DNA of 64,000 nt from Hydractinia symbiolongicarpus (GCF_029227915.1 NC_079876.1:39229828-39293827), one strand, 5' to 3'; positions 21,551 to 32,574 are shown, counted from the stretch's first letter. Made by a program: numbers and translations. The notes: a model not told the origin generated them from the letters alone.

Positions 21551-23981
21551 TCATTTCTCGAACGATTTTTTAAATATTTTTTTCACCACTAAAACGCATG
21601 AGACTTGTAGTTTTCAAAAATGTTTTCATTTTTGATGAGACGCTAAATAAAAGAAGTTTAATCGCCGGCAAACGAAAATCCGCCATTTTCTGTATACCCC
21701 GGACTCGGCCCGCATAGTCAAAAGTATACAAAGAAAGTACCCAGGGTGTAAACTCATTTCCCGAACGATTTTTTAAATTATTTTTTCACCACTAAAACGC
21801 ATGAGACTTGTAGTTTTCAAAAATGTTTTCATTTTTGATGAGACGCTTAATGAAAGAGGTTTAATCGCCGGTAAACGAAAACCCGCGATTTCCCGTAAAT
21901 CCCGGGCTTGGCACGTATAGTCGGATGTATACAAAGAAAGTACCCTGTGAGTAAACTCATTTCCAGAACGATTTTTTAAATTATTTTTTCACCACTAAAA
22001 CGCTTGAGACTTGTAGTTTTCAAAAATGTTTTCATTTTTGATGAGACGCTGAATAAAAGAAGTTTAATCGCCGGCAAACGGAAATCCGCCATTTCCCGTA
22101 AACCCCGGACTCGGCCCGCATAGTCAAAAGTATACAAAGAAAGTACCCAGGGAGTAAACTCATTTCCCGAACGATTTTTTAAATTATTTTTTCACCACTA
22201 AAACGCATGAGACTTGTAGTTTTCAAAAATGTTTTCATTTTTGATGAGACGCTGAATAAAAGAAGTTTAATCGCCGGCAAACGAAAACCTGCGATTTCCC
22301 GTAAATCCCGGACTCGGCCCGTATAGTCAAAAGTATACAAAGAAAGTACCCGGGGTGTAAACTCATTCCCCGAACGATTTTTTAAATTATTATTTCACTA
22401 CTAAAGCCCATGAGACTTGTAGTTTTTAAAAATGTTTTCATTTTTGATGAGACGCTTAATAAAAGAGGTTTAATCGCCGGCAAACGAAATCCTGCGATTT
22501 CCCGTAAATCCCGGGCTTGGCCCGTATAGTCGAATGTCTACAAAGAAAGTACCCAGGAAGTAAACTCATTTCTCGAACTATTTTTTAAATTTTTTTTTCA
22601 CCACTAAAACGCATGAGACTTGTAGTTTTCAAATATGTTTTCATTTTTGATGAGAGGCTAAATAAAAGAAGTTTAATCATCGGCAAACGAAAATCCGCCA
22701 TTTCCCGTAAACCCCGGACACGGCCCGCATAGTCAAAAGTATACAAAGAAAGTACCCAGGGAGTAAACTCATTTCCCGAACGATTTTTTAAATTATTTTT
22801 TCACCACTAAAACGCATGAGACTTGTAGTTTTCAAAAATCTTTTCATTTTTGATGAGACGCTGAATAAAAGAAGTTTAATCGCCGGCAAACGAAAACCCG
22901 CGATTTCCCGTAAATCCCGGGCTTGGCACGTATAGTCGGATGTATACAAAGAAAGTACCCTGTGAGTAAACTCATTTCCAGACCGATTTTTTAAATTATT
23001 TTTTCACCACTAAAACGCATAAGACTTGTAGTTTTTAAAAATGTTTTCATTTTTGATGAGACGCTGAATAAAAGAAGTTTAATCGCCGGCAAACGAAATC
23101 CTGCGATTTCCCGTAAATCCCGGGCTTGGCCCGTATAGTCGAATGTCTACAAAGAAAGTACCCAGGAAGTAAACTCATTTCTCGAACTATTTTTTAAATT
23201 TTTTTTTCACCACTAAAACGCATGAGACTTGTAGTTTTCAAATATGTTTTCATTTTTGATGAGAGGCTAAATAAAAGAAGTTTAATCATCGGCAAACGAA
23301 AATCCGCCATTTCCCGTAAACCCCGGACACGGCCCGCATAGTCAAAAGTATACAAAGAAAGTACCCAGGGAGTAAACTCATTTCCCGAACGATTTTTTAA
23401 ATTATTTTTTCACCACTAAAACGCATGAGACTTGTAGTTTTCAAGAATCTTTTCATTTTTGATGAGACGCTGAATAAAAGAAGTTTAATCGCCGGCAAAC
23501 GAAAACCCGCGATTTCCCGTAAATCCCGGGCTTGGCACGTATAGTCGGATGTATACAAAGAAAGTACCCTGTGAGTAAACTCATTTCCAGACCGATTTTT
23601 TAAATTATTTTTTCACCACTAAAACGCATAAGACTTGTAGTTTTTAAAAATGTTTTCATTTTTGATGAGACGCTGAATAAAAGAAGTTTAATCGCCGGCA
23701 AACGAAAACCCGCGATTTCCCGTAAATCCTGGCTTGGCCCGTATAGTCTAAAGTATACAAGGAAAGTACCCAGTGAGTAAACTCATTTCCCGAACAAATT
23801 TTTAAATTATTTTTTCACCACTAAAACGCTTGAGACTTGTAGTTTTCAAAAATGTTTTCATTTTTGATGAGACGCTAAATAAAAGAAGTTTAATCGCCGG
23901 CAAACGAAAATCCGCCATTTCCCGTAAACCCCGAACTCGGCCCGCATAGTCAAAAGTATACAAAGAAAGTACCCAGGGAGT
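21551..23981 (-). repeat. 203-bp satellite array, reversed block 3
   Basis: Satellite resumes in the same orientation and at the same point of the monomer that the transposon interrupted. Monomers here are more varied than in block 2, with variants such as GGCACGTATAGTCGGATG and CATTCCCCGAACG that return after the LINE at 27.6-30.4 kb. The block ends inside the sequence CCCAGGGAGT where the LINE is inserted. No gene is visible. Confidence 0.96.
22470..23700 (-). repeat. 609-bp trimeric tandem duplication
   Basis: Two units of three monomers, offset by exactly 609 bp. Shared private variants include TCTCGAACTATTTTTT at 22571 and 23180, CCGGACACGGCCCGC near 22713 and 23322, GAATGTCTACAAAG near 22532 and 23141, and CCAGACCGATTTT near 22978 and 23587. 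The pattern breaks near 23.70 kb, where AACGAAATCCTGCG is replaced by AACGAAAACCCGCG. This looks like a recent local unequal exchange. Confidence 0.8.
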
Positions 23982-23990
23982 CGATCAAAA

Positions 23991-26900
23991 ATGGCAGCAC
24001 AGAAAGCAGCAGCGTTTGTGGCTGCTCTATTATTTGTTGTATTATTGCTGCAAAAACGTTTTTACTTATGCTCAAATGAAAACTATTCGCTTTATTTTAA
24101 AAGTGGTATGGATATTGTCGAGAGTAGTGGTATTTGTAACATTGAATCGTGCTTTTTTACAAGTCTTAACAAAACGCGAGTATATTTCTCTAGACGAAAC
24201 AGATGGTTGTTTGTGTTGTTGCTTTTAAGCGGTGATGTTGAAAAGTGTCCTGGACCTAATGCCACAGATGAAATCCGTGAATTTACTAATGCAAAGGGTA
24301 TGAATATGTTTCACCTGAACGTTAGAGGTCTATGGGCAAATTTTGCTGAGATTTCGAACATTCTTATAAACAACAGAAAAATCGACATTTTTTCTCTTAC
24401 GGAAATACATACTGGAGATGAACCGGAGGACATGTTTGCAATTAATAGATACACATTTATACACAAATCTCGTAAATTTGGAAAAGGAGGCGGAGTAGCA
24501 TTTTATGTTGCTGATCATGTTATTTATAAAAGGCGACACGATCTAGAAATAAATGAAATTGAAGGTATTTGGTTAGAAATATGTCCAAAAAATGCGAAAT
24601 CGTATTTACTTTCCGTAATTTATAGACCCCCGGATAATTCAAAGTATCTTAATAAAGATTTTTCATCTCTTCTATCTGATGTACTGTCATTAACATTAAC
24701 CGGTATCAAAGAAGTTATAATCTTAGGGGACCTTAATGTCGATTTTCTGAAAAAGAACGATCATGTTGGGATTAAAACAGCTTTAACGTTGCACGGTTTT
24801 AAACAAGTCATTAAATCACCAACCCGAATAGCGGAAACGTCACAAACTCTTATCCACATTATCGCTACAACTAATTGCACAGTTATAGCGGATACCAAAG
24901 TCATCCCCATTTCTTTTAGTGACCATGACCTTATATGTTGTATTAGAAAACAACATCACACCCGTTTTGTTAGCAAAACAATAAATTGTCGAAACTATCG
25001 AAATTATGACAAAGATAAATTTTGTCAAACACTTTCATCACAGAATTTTCAAGATGTTTATAACTCAACGAACGTCAATAAAGCATGGTCTTTGTTCAAG
25101 GGAATTATATATCGCACCTACGATTCCATGGCTCCATTAATTCGTAAAAAAGTTCGCGGTAAGCCATGTGATTGGATGACTGTTGATCTCAAGAAGGAGA
25201 TGAACTCACGCGACAATTTGTTACGAAAATCGCGTAAAACCAAATCAGAAGCAGATATCACGGCTTATAAAAAAATAAGAAACAAGGTTAATAATAAAGT
25301 TCGTAAAGCAAAGAATACGTATCAGCGACAGTTATTTGAGGAGAACACCGGAAATCCAGAATCCTTCTGGCGGTCGATAAAAAAAGTATTTCCACTTAGA
25401 TCGAACTCTCAAGTGAATACTACTATACAAATCGACGAGAAATTGGTAACCGATCAACATTCTATTGCTAATGCGTTTTGTAGATTTTTTTCTAATGTTG
25501 TAAATTCACTTAAAAGATCTGCTTTTGTGTTGACAAACTCCGTCTGGAAATATCATAAAGAAATACCGAGTAAATCTAACCCAAAATTTCGACTTAAACC
25601 AATCACTGTTAATGAAACCATGAAACATCTACAATCATTAAAACGTAAAAAGTCTGTTGGGCTAGATGATCTACCATCCTGGTTACTCAAAGACTGCATG
25701 GAGGTAATCGCTTCACCACTGACATATATTATTAACATGTCTTTTGAAACTTCAACTTTTCCAAGTGACTGGAAACGCACCAAAGTGTTACCACTTTTCA
25801 AATCTGGAGCAAAGTCATCTGTTAATAACTATAGACCAATATCTGTTATTCCAGCTATATCCAAGGTGATTGAAAAAGTTGTGCATGAACAATTGACTGC
25901 ATATCTGGAAAGTAACAATTTAATAAACAACAACCAGTTCGGTTTCAGGCCTCGTCGCTCAACTGAACTGGCTGCAACAATCTTTATCGACACTGTGAAA
26001 TTGAAGGTTAACGATGGCAAAATGGTCGGTGCCGTATTTTTAGACCTCACAAAAGCATTCGACATGTTAAGTCATGGTAAACTACTGTCAAAATTAAGCA
26101 GTTTTGGAATTGTTGGAGACGAACACGAGTGGTTCACAGACTATTTGTTTGGTAGATTTCAGCAAGTTCAATACAAAAATTCTTTGTCTGATGAACATCC
26201 AGTCAATAGTGGAGTACCACAAGGGTCAATTTTGGGCCCACTACTATTTATTATGTTTTTCAATGATCTTTGTACCGTAGTGAAACACTCTGAAGTAGTC
26301 AAATATGCAGACGATACTGTTTTATTTGTTGCTGGTAAGGACTTAGAGATCATAGAAACCCGTCTTTCATCCGACATGAATTGTGTACTTGCATGGTGTT
26401 TGGAAAATGAATTAATTTTAAATCTCGGAGCAGGAAAAACTGAAGCAATGTTATTTGGTTCGAAAAATAACCTCTCTAAACAAAACAGCTCATTAAACGT
26501 AACTTACGGCTACCAAACTGTGAGGGTAACATCCACGTATAAATATCTTGGTGTACTTATCGAACCATCATTGAATTTGAGCAGCAACTTTGATTTAACG
26601 TATCAAAAAGCTTCCGGTAGATTACGTTTACTATATCGCATTCGACCGCTGATTACAGATAAAGCTGCATTGGCAATTTTTCAAACAATGATTCAACCAG
26701 TATTAACATATTGCGGATTTGTTCACCTTAAGAATTCTCAGACACAACTACTCAAACTCCAATCTTTACATAGACGAGCAACTTCAATTATTGGAAATCA
26801 ATTCTTGACACCACCTGATACTGTCAATATGATAGAAATGCGAGCTTGTAATTTCATTCGCCGTTGCTTGGACAACGATGTGTGTGAAAATTTTAAAAAT

Positions 26901-27104
26901 TACTTCACAAAAACAAACCACACAAGAAACACACGTACCAACAGAAATAGCTTGAAATTACCTAATCTTCGTTTGGAATATGCTCGTGGATCTTTCTGTT
27001 ACACTGGAGCACATATTTACAATACACTCCCGTTGGACATTAGAAAATGTGAATCATACAATATTTTTAAGTCGCAACTGAGAGAATATTATCTGCGTAT
27101 TTAG
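23991..27104 (+). CDS. LINE polyprotein: AP endonuclease and reverse transcriptase
   Basis: This 1037-residue protein would nick target DNA and copy its own mRNA there (target-primed reverse transcription). Residues 6-20 form a hydrophobic signal-like segment and 72-79 a second one (WLFVLLLL), followed by the 2A-like GDVEKCPGP at 81-89. The endonuclease-type domain (about 104-318) shows HLNVRGL 108-114, TEIH 137-140, VIYRPP 209-214, GDLN 246-249 and SDH 310-312. In the motif before SDH, where family members read SLID-like, it has TLIH with His289. Reverse transcriptase (about 560-860) shows NNYRPISVIP 612-621, FLDLTKAFD 683-691, GVPQGSILGP 741-750, YADD 772-775 and YLGV 852-855, all with the expected aspartates. 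The C-terminus (about 980-1030) has the usual LP..R and wN.LP..ir-like segments. No RNase H or zinc knuckle was seen. The ATG has a purine at -3 and G at +4. Domain calls are firm; activity is not shown. Confidence 0.95.
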   Translation: MAAQKAAAFVAALLFVVLLLQKRFYLCSNENYSLYFKSGMDIVESSGICNIESCFFTSLNKTRVYFSRRNRWLFVLLLLSGDVEKCPGPNATDEIREFTNAKGMNMFHLNVRGLWANFAEISNILINNRKIDIFSLTEIHTGDEPEDMFAINRYTFIHKSRKFGKGGGVAFYVADHVIYKRRHDLEINEIEGIWLEICPKNAKSYLLSVIYRPPDNSKYLNKDFSSLLSDVLSLTLTGIKEVIILGDLNVDFLKKNDHVGIKTALTLHGFKQVIKSPTRIAETSQTLIHIIATTNCTVIADTKVIPISFSDHDLICCIRKQHHTRFVSKTINCRNYRNYDKDKFCQTLSSQNFQDVYNSTNVNKAWSLFKGIIYRTYDSMAPLIRKKVRGKPCDWMTVDLKKEMNSRDNLLRKSRKTKSEADITAYKKIRNKVNNKVRKAKNTYQRQLFEENTGNPESFWRSIKKVFPLRSNSQVNTTIQIDEKLVTDQHSIANAFCRFFSNVVNSLKRSAFVLTNSVWKYHKEIPSKSNPKFRLKPITVNETMKHLQSLKRKKSVGLDDLPSWLLKDCMEVIASPLTYIINMSFETSTFPSDWKRTKVLPLFKSGAKSSVNNYRPISVIPAISKVIEKVVHEQLTAYLESNNLINNNQFGFRPRRSTELAATIFIDTVKLKVNDGKMVGAVFLDLTKAFDMLSHGKLLSKLSSFGIVGDEHEWFTDYLFGRFQQVQYKNSLSDEHPVNSGVPQGSILGPLLFIMFFNDLCTVVKHSEVVKYADDTVLFVAGKDLEIIETRLSSDMNCVLAWCLENELILNLGAGKTEAMLFGSKNNLSKQNSSLNVTYGYQTVRVTSTYKYLGVLIEPSLNLSSNFDLTYQKASGRLRLLYRIRPLITDKAALAIFQTMIQPVLTYCGFVHLKNSQTQLLKLQSLHRRATSIIGNQFLTPPDTVNMIEMRACNFIRRCLDNDVCENFKNYFTKTNHTRNTRTNRNSLKLPNLRLEYARGSFCYTGAHIYNTLPLDIRKCESYNIFKSQLREYYLRI
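24231..24257 (+). other. 2A-like ribosome-skipping motif, altered to CPGP
   Basis: Codons 81-89 read GDVEKCPGP directly after a leucine-rich stretch, the same arrangement as the D-V/I-E-x-N-P-G-P 2A peptides known from viruses and from CR1-like LINEs. The conserved Asn is Cys here (codon TGT, 24246-24248). An active 2A would release an N-terminal hydrophobic peptide of about 88 residues from the endonuclease-reverse transcriptase. The Asn is normally required, so skipping is probably weak or absent. Asn to Cys needs two base changes, so this may be a family trait rather than a single lesion. Confidence 0.6.
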
Positions 27105-27386
27105 TCCTTTTTATGGCTTTTTGTTTGTTTTTTGTTTTTGTCTTGATCAACTCATTTTCTAGTGTGGTATTTTGATTTTTAGCCTTTTGTCTGTTTGTTT
27201 TTTGCAGTTTATATATTTTATACTCACCGTTTTTATTGTACATTTACATTTTCTTGTTTTATTGTTACTAATATTTTTTTTATCCTATTTATTCCAAGGA
27301 CCCATGTTGATAACAGACTTTATCATGTCTGAAATGGCCATCCTTGTAAAACATTCGTGAAATAAATAAATAAATAAATAAATAAA
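27105..27386 (+). other. LINE 3' UTR and AAAT-repeat tail
   Basis: T-rich 3' UTR following the TAG stop. An open frame of 62 codons at 27172-27360 is low-complexity and not a gene. The last part (27360-27386) is an AAATAAAT microsatellite typical of the 3' ends of many CR1/L2/jockey-type LINEs, whose reverse transcriptase starts from a short repeated end rather than long poly(A). It also supplies overlapping AATAAA polyadenylation hexamers. Confidence 0.8.
27296..27345 (+). promoter_or_regulatory. 3' stem-loop of the LINE
   Basis: Nested complementary blocks: AAGGA (27296-27300) with TCCTT (27341-27345), CCAT (27302-27305) with ATGG (27334-27337), and CAGAC (27314-27318) with GTCTG (27327-27331), leaving an 8-base loop TTTATCAT. 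It sits 14 bases before the tail repeat. Such 3' hairpins are the recognition element for reverse transcriptase in several LINE clades. Function here is inferred from position and pairing. Confidence 0.5.
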
Positions 27387-30300
27387 GTAAACTCATTTCC
27401 CGAACGATTTTTTAAATTATTTTTTCACCACTAAAACGCATGAGACTTGTAGTTTTCAAAAATGTTTTCATTTTTGATGAGACGCTGAATAAAAGAAGTT
27501 TAATCGCCGGCAAACGAAAACCTGCGATTTCCCGTAAATCCCGGACTCGGCCCGTATAGTCAAAAGTATACAAAGAAAGTACTCGGGGTGTAAACTCATT
27601 CCCCGAACGATTTTTTAAATTATTATTTCACTACTAAAGCCCATGAGACTTGTAGTTTTTAAAAATGTTTTCATTTTTAATGACACGCTTAATAAAAGAG
27701 GTTTAATCGCCGGCAAACGAAATCCTGCGATTTCCCGTAAATCCCGGGCTTGGCCCGTATAGTCGAATGTATACAAAGAAAGTACCCAGGAAGTAAACTC
27801 ATTTCTCGAACGATTTTTTAAATTTTTTTTTCACCACTAAAACGCATGAGACTTGTAGTTTTCAAATATGTTTTCATTTTTGATGAGACGCTAAATAAAA
27901 GAAGTTTAATCGCCGGCAAACGAAAATCCGCCATTTTCCGTAAACCCCGGACTCGGCCTGCATAGTCAAAAGTATACAAAGAAAGTACCCAGGGAGTAAA
28001 CTCATTTCCCGAACGATTTTTTAAATTATTTTTTCACCACTAAAACGCATGAGACTTGTAGTTTTCAAAAATGTTTTCATTTTTGATGAGACGCTTAATG
28101 AAAGAGGTTTAATCGCCGGTAAACGAAAACCCGCGATTTCCCGTAAATCCCGGGCTTGGCACGTATAGTCGGATGTATACAAAGAAAGTACCCTGTGGGT
28201 AAACTCATTTCCAGACCGATGTTTTAAATTATTTTTTCACCACTAAAACGCATAAGACTTGTAGTTTTTAAAAATGTTTTCATTTTTGATGAGACGCTGA
28301 ATAAAAGAAGTTTAATCGCCGGCAAACGAAAACCCGCGATTTCCCGTAAATCCCGGGCTTGGCCCGTGTAGTCGAATGTATACAAAGAAAGTACCCTGTG
28401 AGTAAACTCATTTCCAAAACGATTTTTTAAATTATTTTTTCACTACTAAAACGCTTGAGACTTGTAGTTTTCAAAAATGTTTTCATTTTTGATGAGACGC
28501 TAAATAAAAGAAGTTTAGTCGCTGGCAAACGAAAATCCGCCATTTCCCGTAAACCCCGGACTCGGCCCGCATAGTCAAAAGTATACAAAGAAAGTACCCA
28601 GGGAGTAAACTCATTTCCCGAACGATTTTTTAAATTATTTTTTCACCACTAAAACGCATGAGACTTGTAGTTTGTAAAAATGTTTTCATTTTTGATGAGA
28701 CGCTGAATAAAAGAAGTTTAATCGCCGGCAAACGAAAACCTGCGATTTCCCGTAAATCCCGGACTCGGCCCGTATATCAAAAGTATACAAAGAAAGTACC
28801 CGCGGTGTAAACTCATTTCCCGAACGATTTTTTAAATTATTATTTCACTACTAAAGCCCATGAGACTTGTAGTTTTTAAAAATATTTTCATTTTTGATGA
28901 GACGCTTAATAAAAGAGATTTAATCGCCGGCAAACGAAATCCTGCGATTTCCCGTAAATCCCGGGCTTGGCCCGTATAGTCGAATGTATACAAAGAAAGT
29001 ACCCAGGAAGTAAACTCATTTCTCGAACGATTTTTTAAATTTTTTTTTCACCACTAAAACGCATGAGACTTGTAGTTTTCAGATATGTTTTCATTTTTGA
29101 TGAGACGCTTAATGAAAGTGGTTTAATCGCCGGCAAACGAAAATCCGCGATTTCCCGTAAATCCCGGGCTTGGCCCGTATAGTCGAATGTATACAAAGAA
29201 AGTACCCTGTGAGTAAACTCATTTCCAAAACGATTTTTTAAATTATCTTTTCACCACTAAAACGCGTGAGACTTGTAGTTTTCAAAAATGTTTTCATTTT
29301 TGATGAGACGCTAAATAAAAGAAGTTTAATCGCCGGCAAACGAAAATCCGCCATTTCCCGTAAACCCCGGACTCGGCCGCATAGTCAAAAGTATACAAAG
29401 AAAGTACCCAGGAAGTAAACTCATTTTCCGAACGATTTTTTAAATTATTTTTTCACCACTAAAACGCATGAGACTTGTAGTTTTCAAAAATGTTTTCATT
29501 TTTGATGAGACGCTTAATGAAAGAGGTTTAATCGCCGGAAAACGAAAACCCGCGATTTCCCGTAAATCCCGGGCTTGGCACGTATAGTCGGATGTATACA
29601 AAGAAAGTACCCTGTGAGTAAACTCATTTTCAGAACGATTTTTTAAATCATTTTTTCACCACTAAAACGCATTAGACTTGTAGTTTTTAAAAATGTTTTC
29701 ATTTTTGATGAGACGCTGAATAAAAGAAGTTTAATCGCCGGCAAACGAAAACCCGCGATTTCCCGTAAATCCCGGCTTGGCCCGTATAGTCAAAAGTATA
29801 CAAAGAAAGTACCCAGGGAGTAAACTCATTTCCCGAACGATTTTTTAAATTATTTTTTCACCACTAAAACGCATAAGACTTGTAGTTTTTAAAAATGTTT
29901 TCATATTTGATGGGACGCTGAATAAAAGAAGTTTAATCACCGGCAAACGAAAATCCGCGATTTCCCGTAAATCCCGGACTCGGCCCGTATAGTCAAAAGA
30001 ATACAAAGAAAGTACCCACGGAGTAAACTCATTTCCCGAACGATTTTTTAAATTACTTTTCACCACTAAAACGCATAAGACTTGTAGTTTTTAAAAATGT
30101 TTTCATATTTGATGGGACGCTGAATAAAAGAAGTTTAATCGCCGGCAAACGAAAATCCGCGATTTCCCGTAAATCCCGGACTCGGCCCGTATAGTCAAAA
30201 GTATACAAAGAAAGTACCCAGGGAGTAAACTCATTTCCCGAACGATTTTTTAAATTATTTTTTCACCACTAAAACGAATGAGACTTGTAGTTTTCAAAAA

Positions 30301-32574
30301 AGTTAACATTTTTGATGAGACGCTTAATGAAAGAGGTTTAATCGCCGGAAAACGAAAACCCGCGATTTCCCGTAAATCCCGGGCTTGGCACGTATAGTCG
30401 GATGTATACAAAGAAAGTACCCTGTGAGTAAACTCATTTCCAGAACGATTTATTAAATTATTTTTTCACCACTAAAACGCATAAGACTTGTAGTTTTTAA
30501 AAATGTTTTCATTTTTGATGAGACGCTGAATAAAAGAAGTTTAATCGCCGGCAAACGAAAACCCGCGATTTCCCGTAAATCCCGGCTTGGCCCGTATAGT
30601 CAAAAGTATACAAAGAAAGTACCCAGGGAGTTAACTCATTTCCCGAACGATTTTTTAAATTATTTTTTCACCACTAAAACGCATGAGACTTGTAGTTTTC
30701 AAAAATGTTTTCATTTTTGATGAGACGATGAATAAAAGCAGTTTAATCGCCGGCAAACGAAAACCTGCGATTTCCCTAAATCCCGGACTCGGCCCGTATA
30801 GTCAAAAGTATACAAAGAAAGTACCCAGGGAGTAAACTCATTTCCAGAACGATTTTTTAAATTATTTTTTCACCACTAAAACGCATAAGACTTGTAGTTT
30901 TTAAAAATGTTTTCATATTTGATGGGACGCTGAATAAAAGAAGTTTAATCGCCGGCAAACGAAAATCCGCGATTTCCCGTAAATCCCGGCTTGGCCCGTA
31001 TAGTCAAAAGTATACAAAGAAAGTACCCAGGGAGTAAATTCATTTCCTGAACGATTTTTTAAATTACTTTTTCACCACTAAAACGCATGAGACTTGTAGT
31101 TTTTAAAAATGTTTTCATTTTTGATGAGACGCTAAATAAAAGAAGTTTAATCGCCGGCAAACGAAAACCTGCGATTTCCCGTAAATCCTGAACTCGGCCC
31201 GTATAGTCAAAAGTATACAAAGAAAGTACCCAGGGAGTAAACTCTTTTCTCAAACGATTTTTTAAATTATTATTTCACCACTAAAACGCATGAGACTTGT
31301 AGTTTTCAAAAATGCTTTCATTTTTGATGAGACGCTGAATAAAAGAAGTTTAATCGCCGGCAAACGAAAACCTGCGATTTCCCGTAAATCCCGGACTCGG
31401 CCCGTATAGTCAAAAGTATACAAAGAAAGTACCCAGGGAGTAAACTCATTTCCCAAACGATTTTTTAAATTATTATTTCACCACTAAAACCCATGAGACT
31501 TGTAGTTTTTAAAAATGTTTTCATTTTTGATGAGAGGCTGAATAAAAGAAGTTTAATCGCCGGCAAACGAAAACCCGCGATTTTCCGTAAATCCCGGACT
31601 CGGCCCGTATAGTCAAAAGTATACAAGGTAAGTACCCAGTGAGTAAACTCATTTCCCGAACGAATTTTTAAATTATTTTTTCACCACTAAAACGCATGAG
31701 ACTTGTAGTTTTCAGATATGTTTTCATTTTTGATGAGACGCTTAATGAAAGTGATTTAATCGCCGGCAAATGAAAACCCGCGATTTCCCGTAAATCCCGG
31801 GCTTGGCCCGTATAGTCGAATGTATACAAAGAAAGTACCCTGTGGGTAAACTCATTTCCAAAACGTATTTTTAAATTATTTTTTCACCACTAAAACGCTT
31901 GAGACTTGTAGTTTTTAAAAATGTTTTCATTTTTGATGAGACGCTAAATAAAAGAAGTTTAATCGCCGGCAAACGAAAATCCGCCATTTCCCGTAAACCC
32001 CGGACTCGGCCCGCATAGTCAAAAGTATACAAAGAAAGTACCCAGGGAGTAAACTCATTTCCCGAACGATTTTTTAAATTATTTTTTCACCACTAAAACG
32101 CATGAGACTTGTAGTTTTCAAAAATGTTTTCATTTTTGATGAGACGCTGAATAAAAGAAGTTTAATCGCCGGCAAACGAAAACCTGCGATTTCCCGTAAA
32201 TCCCGGACTCGGCCCGTATAGTCAAAAGTATACAAAGAAAGTACCCGGGGTGTAAACTCATTCCCCGAACGATTTTTTAAATTATTAATTCACTACTAAA
32301 GCCCATGAGACTTGTAGTTTTTAAAAATGTTTTCATTTTTGATGAGACGCTTAATAAAAGAAGTTTAATCGCCGACAAACGAAAACCTGCGATTTCCCGT
32401 AAATCATGGACTCGGCCCTAATAGTCAAAAGTATACAAAGAAAGTACACGGGGTGTAAACTCATTTCCCGAACGATTTTTTAAATTTTTTTTTCACCACT
32501 AAAACGCATGAGACTTCTAGTTTTCAAAAATGTTTTCATTTTTGATGAGACGCTGAATAAAAGAGGTTTAATCG
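27387..32574 (-). repeat. 203-bp satellite array, reversed block 4
   Basis: Continues the monomer broken by the LINE. It is diverged, with short-range duplications only. For example, GCATAAGACTTGTAG followed by TCATATTTGATGGGACG occurs near 29871, 30073 and 30884. Variants shared with block 3 (CATTCCCCGAACG, GGCACGTATAGTCGGATG) show that the LINE split one continuous subarray. The block ends in an orientation switch. No gene is visible. Confidence 0.96.
32570..32574. other. Orientation-switch junction 2 (reversed to forward), AATCG microhomology
   Basis: Reversed monomer sequence AAGAGGTTTAATCG passes directly into forward monomer sequence AATCGTTCGGGAAATGAG. The bases AATCG belong to both (reversed monomers read TTTAATCGCCGG, forward ones AAAAAATCGTTCGGG). 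Five shared bases without filler indicate microhomology-mediated joining or template switching. Unlike junction 1, this one occurs once in the window. Confidence 0.85.

Larger units (their letters stand above)
23982..27386 (+). mobile_element. CR1/L2/Rex1-like non-LTR retrotransposon (LINE)
   Basis: A 3.4 kb insertion made of a 9-base leader, one 1037-codon ORF with endonuclease and reverse transcriptase, a 282-bp 3' UTR with a stem-loop, and an AAAT-repeat tail. It lies on the + strand, opposite to the surrounding monomers. The left flank ends GGGAGT and the right flank starts GTAAACTC; an intact monomer reads GGGAGTAAACTC. The target duplication is therefore at most two or three bases, and the exact ends are uncertain by that much. 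An uninterrupted ORF in non-coding satellite implies a young insertion. The almost absent 5' UTR suggests 5' truncation just before the ATG, or a family with a very short leader. Domain order and C-terminal style fit the CR1/L2/Rex1 group; the clade is not resolved. Confidence 0.93.

Noticed and set aside
24016-26377. Other-frame ORFs inside the LINE (24016-24228, 24330-24539, 24840-25028, 25553-25801, 25829-26065, 26168-26377)
   Set aside because: They overlap the 1037-codon ORF that carries the real domain motifs.
27172-27360. 62-codon hydrophobic ORF after the LINE ORF
   Set aside because: T-rich 3' UTR giving Phe and Leu by composition; no second ORF is expected there.
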